Part shown: positions 58,478 through 64,000 of the stretch, in pieces | Layout: every line of letters begins with the position of its first letter | Position numbering within the stretch: position 1 is the first letter of the stretch | Assembly: GCA_001599355.1 (NCBI GenBank) | Contig: BCGQ01000009.1 | Location: 248,001-312,000 of the forward strand | Direction: 5' to 3' | DNA: 64,000 bases | From: Nakazawaea peltata | Lineage: Eukaryota; Ascomycota; Pichiomycetes; Alaninales; Pachysolenaceae | Translations under genes and position numbers: made by a program | The notes under the pieces: model-generated | Told to the model about the DNA's origin: nothing | The model's database searches: none | What the model saw: the letters and a program-made list of their open reading frames with translations, nothing else

Positions 58478-58825
58478 TGGGAGTGAACTTGGATGGATGA
58501 GAAGAGGGTGAAAATAGTGGTGACAGTATGAAGAAGTTCCGTATTGGTAGCAAGTGACATAAAATGCGGGCAGCGCACAATGTGGGCAGCGCACAATGCT
58601 GGCAGCACAAAATTATGGGCAGATTGCGCAGAATGCGGGATTGCAGGGAATGAGCAGTCAGAGGAATGACGCAGTGAGTGCTGGTGCTGGGGATTTGCTA
58701 AGGATTTACGAATTATTCGTGCTTGGAAAATAGAGTTTCGAATATCATGACACAAGTCACACATCTGATACTGTCACACATCTGATACTGTCACATCTGA
58801 CTGATCTTCTGTACCCCGCACCTTA
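58478..58825. repeat. GLC3/MIM2 promoter with two tandem repeat arrays
   Basis: A 16-base unit AATG(C/T)GGGCAGCGCAC is repeated at 58563, 58579 and, shortened, 58595. A 17-base unit GTCACACATCTGATACT is repeated at 58756 and 58773, then partly at 58790. Between them lies TTTACGAAT (58705), a half copy of the intergenic motif followed by its mirror ATTCGTGCTTGG. The second array ends only 24 bases before the MIM2 ATG. Confidence 0.7.
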
Positions 58826-59152
58826 ATGACCACCTTCAATCAATCAGATCTCAGTCATCTGCATGGACTGTCACTCCCCACAACAACACTTCCTGATCCA
58901 GTCCCCGAATCAGAAGATTATTCATACTACTCAGAGGCCGATGATGACGATGATAACTCAAGTGAATACACCTACTCTTCAGATATAATCAAGCCAACTG
59001 CTCAAGAGCAATGGGAAGATAGTCTAGTCCAATTAACCACCCTCCTAAATTTCGTCATCATACCTCTTGTAGGAAGAATCATAGGTAGAAGGTTTAGTGG
59101 GTACATATGGCGTAAAGTAGCAGCTCAAATTTGGAAACTGCCGTCAATTTAA
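58826..59152 (+). CDS. MIM2: Mim2, mitochondrial outer-membrane import factor
   Basis: 108 codons. An acidic Ser/Tyr/Asp-rich N-terminus is followed by QWEDSLVQL and one membrane segment (about 70-90: LLNFVIIPLVGRIIGRRF) and a short basic tail with YIWRKVA. This is the layout and wording of Mim2, the partner of Mim1 in inserting alpha-helical proteins into the mitochondrial outer membrane. The family is small and diverged, so I rely on the W...L..L.NF...PL.G..IGRRF pattern and size (Mim2 of S. cerevisiae is 87 residues). Confidence 0.7.
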   Translation: MTTFNQSDLSHLHGLSLPTTTLPDPVPESEDYSYYSEADDDDDNSSEYTYSSDIIKPTAQEQWEDSLVQLTTLLNFVIIPLVGRIIGRRFSGYIWRKVAAQIWKLPSI

Positions 59153-59216
59153 GTCATTTTCATGAAAAATCGCATATTTATAACTTTATATAACATCTAA
59201 TCCAGTTAGATTTATT

Positions 59217-60518
59217 TCAAATGGCCGCCAAAAGCGTGTTGTCGATATTGTACATTTCTCTGTCCAATAAATGAAGTGAGTAGTCGGTGATCATGTCGTA
59301 AATTAGCAGCACAATCGAGTGGTTGACCGTTCTTTTCAAGAAAGCGATCTCATTCGAGAGCTGTGCCGCAAGAGCAGTAGAATAAATGCTTTGAAAGGTC
59401 GATATGATCTCGAACATCTTGAGAAACTGGAAGATAATGTTCTTCATTACGTTTTCGTAGCTTATTCCAGAACTGAGATTGATAATATCAACGTCTTTGG
59501 TCCTTCCGGAGAGCGAGTGGATACTTGTTCGCAGAGTATCATCACTCAGAATGCTAGAATGGAAACTATTTGTCGATTTGGTCGAGGTTCTACGTAATCC
59601 AAGACTAAATTTACGTTTTGGAGGAGGTGTAACAGCTATATTCTTGCCTTGGGGGCTCATAACCATTTCTTCACCGACGATATTCAGCAATTCACTTTTG
59701 TTATTCATTGTTGTGAAAATTTCTGGGTACTCCCTCATCACTACTAAGACTCTACGTACATATATTTCTAGCACCAGAGCTGGAGGCATTGTTGGATCAT
59801 CAAAAAGATGAGACTCTGCCAGCTCTGGCGATATAAGACGATTTACTTTTAAATCATGGCTCACAAGAGCTTTAAGTTCGTAGAGAAGACCCAACAACCG
59901 TGATCCCGAGATATATTTGAAAGCAGAAGTTTCAAATATCTCTACTATATCAGTTTTAGAAAGCTTTATACTCTGGAAATAGACGTCGTTTCCATTTAAA
60001 CTGTATGGAATGTTAGTATTTTATTTGGGGGTTAATTGTAGAAATAGACCAATATTATGGGGAATAAATAGGACTCAAATGGGCTAATATGATCCTATAC
60101 CAGCTGCAATTCAGTAATTATCGAAATAAATCGTCCTGCCTACGTGTATTTCGCCATTTTCACCCCCCTCTAACCATATTATCACCTCAAAAATACAATG
60201 AAAAAGAGGGTAATTTTGATGAGATCCTGAAAAATTGATCTCGATTTCTAGATCGACAGAATCTTCGGCTTTTTCAGCTTCCTGGATCTGCTGATCTCCA
60301 AACATTCTCGAAATTAATCCCCCTTCCCTGACCCCCAACATCTGTCCGGACTTCCCCAGAATTCCCCAGGTCCACTTGACTTGTCCCTCATTCACTTTCT
60401 GCCCTCTCCTTGCCCTTTCCATAACCCCGATCCTGCCGTCTATTGTCCCTTTACCTTCCTCTCTCCATACTCACATTCTAATAAGATGGCTCAATGCCTC
60501 TATCTCAACTTCTATCAT
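59217..60518 (-). CDS. Unrecognised conserved-looking protein, one intron
   Basis: Model: exon 1 60518-60475 (44 nt), exon 2 60000-59217; 275 residues starting MIEVEIEALSHLIRI. Evidence: exon 2 is open upstream of its first possible start and is preceded by a perfect branch/acceptor (TACTAAC, ACAG). Joining to the GTGAGT donor keeps phase and makes one continuous helix. A TATATAAG box lies about 65 bases before the ATG (complement, about 60578-60585). The chain is mostly helical, with a Ser/Arg/Thr-rich linker (about 140-190) and no membrane segment. I do not recognise the family. Confidence 0.55.
60001..60474 (-). other. Proposed 474-nt intron
   Basis: Donor GTGAGT at 60474-60469, branch TACTAAC at 60018-60012, acceptor ACAG ending at 60001. 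Branch-to-acceptor is 12 bases. The donor is not the commonest yeast form. Two other donors (GTTAGA about 60173, GTAGGC about 60142) also keep phase but match worse. A 103-codon open frame inside the intron has no recognisable product. Confidence 0.5.
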
Positions 60519-60814
60519 AGTCAACAATCCCTCTTCACCACTTCTTAATCTCTTTTATCCCAGTGACTCCCCATCCACTTATATACATATTTGCCCTGTT
60601 TATTTTTTCCGTTTACGAGGGCATCGCATATTCCCGCCTGTGACGCGTACCCCTCAGCCACATATTATTTTTTCACTTACACTAGCCCAATTAAGACTCT
60701 GTGCATCTATCCCAGGCGTCTAGACACCATTGGCACCACCCACCTGAAGATCCCGACCTGTTATACACCGCTATTACGGAACTTTCGATTCCCAGATCAG
60801 GTTAATCATAAACA
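60519..60814. promoter_or_regulatory. Divergent promoter of the unrecognised gene and SWF1
   Basis: 296 bases with the TATATAAG box for the minus-strand gene (about 60578-60585) and an ACGCGT (MCB core) at 60643-60648. Nothing else evident. Confidence 0.5.
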
Positions 60815-61981
60815 ATGCACCCGTTCCTTGCATCGTTCCTCACTTTCCTCGTGCTTTTGGGCATCACAGTGCTCATCCTCTTTGGAGATTTGCCTGGCTT
60901 CCAAGGAACCCCTGTTGCCCGGGCTCGTCGGTCACTTATAAGTGCTGCGAAACGGGTCTACACTATCTTTCGAAGCTTAGATACACGGATATGTGGTGGA
61001 AATATCCATAAAATCTTTGGAATCACCTTGTATCGCTACTATTTCTGGCTTGCCCCAGCTTTTTATCTGATTTTGTTTGTCATGTTGCTGTATCAGTTCT
61101 ATATTCACAGCTTTGTGAGGATCCCAAGAGGGTTCTGGCATGATCTTATGATCCATCTGAGTCTTGCCATCAACCTGGTGTCTTTCATTTTGCTGATTAT
61201 CACCGATCCTGGAGATCTGTCAACTGTCAATCCCAAAGATTACTCTGATAAATTCCCTTATGACGGAGTCATCTTCCATAAACATGGAAACTCCAAGGAT
61301 TCTTGCCGGACTTGCCACATTCTAAAGCTCCCAAGATCCAAACATTGCTCTCAATGTGGTAGGTGCTACATTTTGTACGATCACCACTGCATTTGGTTGA
61401 ACAATTGTGTCGCCTATTACAATTACAAATATTTCCTCACCTTCTTGGGATCATTAGTATGGATTTTTGTATATGGAGCTGTACTAACAGGTGGTGTATT
61501 GGTGAAAGAGATGTCTAGATTACGTCAGGACCCCAATTCATCATTCTCATCCCTCCAAACCCGCTCATTATCGTCTATTTTCCATAACTATTTCCATCTC
61601 GTAACCCATTCTTCTCTCAGTAACGAAAGGACAGGCATGGTCTTCGCCTTATGTGCTCTTCTTGCTCCAGTAGTTGCCTGGTTCACATTTGAACATGTAC
61701 AGTTCCTTTATTTGGGCACCACCACCAACGAGTCGCTGAAATGGGATTATATCTCCCATTTAGTCCGCTGTAATCTGCTCTATAGAGATACTCAGACCAA
61801 TAATTTGGCCATTCAGTTTGAAGGACGATTCTGGATGTTGTCTGATGATGAAACAGAGTATTTCCCTACTAGAGGTCATCAAATGGAGCCAATTACCGAT
61901 ATGGCGATCCAATTGGATAATATATATGACCGGGGATTTTGGCAAAATGTGAAGGAGAGATTTATAACTCCGAGGTTATGA
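60815..61981 (+). CDS. SWF1: Swf1, DHHC palmitoyltransferase
   Basis: 388 codons. Four membrane segments are visible, at the N-terminus, at about 75-95, 110-130 and after the DHHC domain. The Cys-rich domain reads CRTCHILKLPRSKHCSQCGR then YDHHCIWLNNCVAYYNYKYF. The N-terminal hydrophobic start and the IWLNNCV form are typical of Swf1. Swf1 palmitoylates SNAREs such as Tlg1 and Snc1 next to their membrane anchors at the ER. S. cerevisiae Swf1 is 336 residues. Confidence 0.88.
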   Translation: MHPFLASFLTFLVLLGITVLILFGDLPGFQGTPVARARRSLISAAKRVYTIFRSLDTRICGGNIHKIFGITLYRYYFWLAPAFYLILFVMLLYQFYIHSFVRIPRGFWHDLMIHLSLAINLVSFILLIITDPGDLSTVNPKDYSDKFPYDGVIFHKHGNSKDSCRTCHILKLPRSKHCSQCGRCYILYDHHCIWLNNCVAYYNYKYFLTFLGSLVWIFVYGAVLTGGVLVKEMSRLRQDPNSSFSSLQTRSLSSIFHNYFHLVTHSSLSNERTGMVFALCALLAPVVAWFTFEHVQFLYLGTTTNESLKWDYISHLVRCNLLYRDTQTNNLAIQFEGRFWMLSDDETEYFPTRGHQMEPITDMAIQLDNIYDRGFWQNVKERFITPRL

Positions 61982-62578
61982 ATAGAAGATGCCTCGAACT
62001 ACAATTTGTATCCTACGATCTTCGAGACAAATTCTCTTAGACTACTTCTCTGAGACTACTTCTCTGAGACTACTTCTCTGAGACTACCCCTCCCAGACTT
62101 CTGCCTTTGAGGCCACTTTCCGGTATCCAAACCTTGTGTATATTTTTATCTATTTGATCAATTAAATCTCTATATTGATCTATAATGAATGATTATGATT
62201 ATGAAACTGTAGGAAGGGAAACAGTAATGACTAGTACATTCTTCTGAGCGTTTATAACTGGAAGCTACTCTATCATCATTGCCCAAGCCATCCCCAATCT
62301 CTCCTATACTTCAATTTCTGTCTTCACTCTTGCTCACGAAAGGTTATGAGCCCCCAGGAAAGAGTAATTGATAACCACAAGTTCAGATAGATGGGAATGA
62401 TGAAGTTCAATATTCATTGATCAAGAACTAAAGCCCCACCATGGCATCTCTACAACACACTAAATCTCAATTCTTATATTTTACAAACTAATTCTATATC
62501 ATATTTAAGATAAATAATGTCAACTTACAAGTCAATTCACCATAAATATTCCATGGCAATCACATCATCTAGACATGA
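61982..62578. other. Convergent intergenic region SWF1 / flippase with 14-base tandem repeat
   Basis: 597 bases. ACTACTTCTCTGAG is repeated three times and then partly (62041-62089). The rest is plain AT-rich sequence without an open frame or RNA gene that I can support. Confidence 0.7.
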
Positions 62579-64000
62579 CTAAACACCATGCTTAACGCTA
62601 ATGGATCTCCTACCATTCTTCTCCTCAAAATGCATAGGAATCTCTTGAGTATTGACGGTCAAAGTACTTTCATTGACCAAATGCTCAATACCATGACCCC
62701 TCTCGGCCAAATCTTCTCCGCCAAAACTGAAATCATTGTAATCACGATTACCAACCATTTCAGCAAGTGGAACCTTATCCTCATAATCATTAATAGGATC
62801 CCATCCCATCTTAAGACGTTCACGAATAATAGTGATGTCCTTAGGCCACATATATTCATGAATAACATTGTAGATGAACCTAGGAATAAGACACATGATA
62901 ACTCCGACAAAACAACATGCCCAGAATGAAAGTGATCCATAAAGTTGATGGGCACTATCATAGAATTCACCGGAATAAGTTGCCGAAGACCAAACTCCAG
63001 TCCACCCGAATACAATCAAGATAGACAAAGCAATAAAGAGCAACGACAACCAATCCCAACGTTTTTGGTTCATCAAGATATACAAATTACACGACACAAT
63101 CGCAATTGTAGATACCATAGCTCCCATCAAGTATCTATGATCAAGAGTCAAAGCATTTTGAGTCACAAAGTTATGCTTGTAATAAACCCAATATGGATAG
63201 AAGAAAGAAATCACCGATTGGTAGAATGCATCGGTCATATACCACCAGAACTTGGTCATGGTCCATTCACTTCTCAAAATACCTGTTTGATATAATTGCG
63301 GAACAAGAATCGATACCGTATCACTGACATCTTGGTCCAAAACTCCCAAGAAAATGACAGGTAACGAGGTGAACAGCAAGTTATAGAACATCAAATAAGT
63401 ATATTCGAACAAATAAGACCCGTCAAAGTCATTGTAGATTCCATACCAGAATAACAGAATGGTGAAAATGACATTCTTATAAAAGAAACTTGGAATCATC
63501 TCCGCAAGACGTTTATAAGACCATCTTCCATGGACAAGAACTAATCTAGTAAGGAATCTAAATTGACCAAAGGCATAATCCGAAGACATTACGGCAGCAC
63601 GACCTTCTTCTCCTGCGATTCCTACACCTACATCGGCTGCTTGGATCATGGCCACATCATTGGAACCATCTCCAATAGCCAAAGTCATAACTTTCAAGTC
63701 ATTCTTCACCATCTTGACCACGGCAGCCTTCTGAGCCGGTGAAACACGACAACAAAGCACGGCTTTACATTGTTTACAAAGCAAAAGGAACTTTCTCTGG
63801 GTCTCTGAATCTTTCAAAGCCAACTTTAACAGATCTCCATCAATAATTAATCCAAAATTTCCATGTGGAGGTGAATGATCTTTTCTAGCATCTTCTAATT
63901 CCGCAAAATTTCCTTGCATACCGAAGTATTTGTCCAAATAAACCTCAATTGTTCTAGTAACAAGCTTTTTAGGATTAGAATTGAGCTCGGCCAGTTCACC
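62579..64000 (-). CDS. DNF1: P4-ATPase aminophospholipid flippase, C-terminal part (Dnf1/Dnf2 type)
   Basis: The frame is open to the window edge (473 residues), so the N-terminal two thirds are outside. Visible are IIDGD, CCRVSPAQKA, the hinge LAIGDGSNDVAMIQAADVGVGIAGEEG, and about six membrane segments, with NDFDGSYLFEYTYLMFYNL typical of Dnf1/Dnf2. These flippases move phosphatidylcholine and phosphatidylethanolamine inward at the plasma membrane with Lem3. Three CTG codons match Dnf alanines (63830-63832, 63455-63457, 63374-63376). Dnf1 and Dnf2 cannot be told apart here. Confidence 0.9.
   Translation of the reverse strand, partial: GELAELNSNPKKLVTRTIEVYLDKYFGMQGNFAELEDARKDHSPPHGNFGLIIDGDLLKLALKDSETQRKFLLLCKQCKAVLCCRVSPAQKAAVVKMVKNDLKVMTLAIGDGSNDVAMIQAADVGVGIAGEEGRAAVMSSDYAFGQFRFLTRLVLVHGRWSYKRLAEMIPSFFYKNVIFTILLFWYGIYNDFDGSYLFEYTYLMFYNLLFTSLPVIFLGVLDQDVSDTVSILVPQLYQTGILRSEWTMTKFWWYMTDAFYQSVISFFYPYWVYYKHNFVTQNALTLDHRYLMGAMVSTIAIVSCNLYILMNQKRWDWLSLLFIALSILIVFGWTGVWSSATYSGEFYDSAHQLYGSLSFWACCFVGVIMCLIPRFIYNVIHEYMWPKDITIIRERLKMGWDPINDYEDKVPLAEMVGNRDYNDFSFGGEDLAERGHGIEHLVNESTLTVNTQEIPMHFEEKNGRRSISVKHGV

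Noticed and set aside
60111-60422. 103-codon minus-strand frame inside the proposed intron
   Set aside because: No recognisable product; lies between a good donor and a good branch/acceptor on the same strand.
1-64000. CTG read as serine (CUG-Ser clade)
   Set aside because: The most constrained CTG sites (IF2 HAAF, Dnf YNLAFTSLP, branching enzyme YRLAMAIPD) are alanine in the families, not serine. A few single sites would allow Ser, so this stays the main alternative.

Overview
This is nuclear DNA of a budding yeast (Saccharomycotina). Genes are dense and mostly intronless, and the three introns carry TACTAAC branch sites. There are two tRNA genes with Pol III T-tracts, and the gene content is purely fungal (Rsc9, Set3, Dbf4, Scp160, Mim2, Swf1, GSM1-type and other Zn2Cys6 regulators). 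The most informative signal is the genetic code. In at least ten positions spread over five conserved proteins (mitochondrial IF2, P4-ATPase, glycogen branching enzyme, aldehyde dehydrogenase, D-arabinono-lactone oxidase) a CTG codon falls where the family has alanine. This points to the CUG-Ala clade (Pachysolen/Nakazawaea/Peterozyma, order Alaninales; NCBI table 26). Protein sequences from this window should therefore be read with CTG = Ala. The genus cannot be told from the window.

Layout. 1-9.2 kb: the truncated 3'-5' exonuclease REX3, then three Zn2Cys6 regulators around a cytosolic-type aldehyde dehydrogenase; two of the regulators (4.5 and 7.4-9.2 kb) have closely similar zinc clusters. 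9.7-17.3 kb: TSR4 (uS5 chaperone, ribosome-biogenesis promoter elements), IFM1, DBF4, a probable EGO-complex SLM4 and CDC34. 17.3-29.1 kb: a YeeE/YedE-type transporter, an Aip5-like acidic protein, SCP160 and a PRM10-type membrane protein. 29.5-38.3 kb: IME2-like kinase, an intron-containing five-CCCH protein (ZC3H3/Red5 type), a 2OG-Fe(II) oxygenase, RQT4, an FAD amine oxidase and PAM16 (intron directly after the ATG). 38.5-49.9 kb: SET3, RSC9, GIM5, RAD10, an unrecognised LRR-like gene, ALO1 and PGA3. 50-51 kb: tRNA-Ala(UGC) and tRNA-Ala(AGC). 51-56 kb: an M20 hydrolase tail-to-tail with a dihydropyrimidinase, likely a small nitrogen-catabolism locus, then GSM1. 56.4-64 kb: GLC3, MIM2, an unrecognised intron-containing gene, SWF1 and the 3' part of a DNF-type flippase.

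Between the genes two short sequence families recur. One is a bipartite motif close to GAGCAATATACGAAT (reverse ATTCGTATATTGCTC), often in groups of three at regular spacing. The other is TTGGGGGT(G/T)A, massively repeated upstream of the dihydropyrimidinase. Neither is explained by the annotated genes. No transposon, virus-like element or CRISPR array could be supported.
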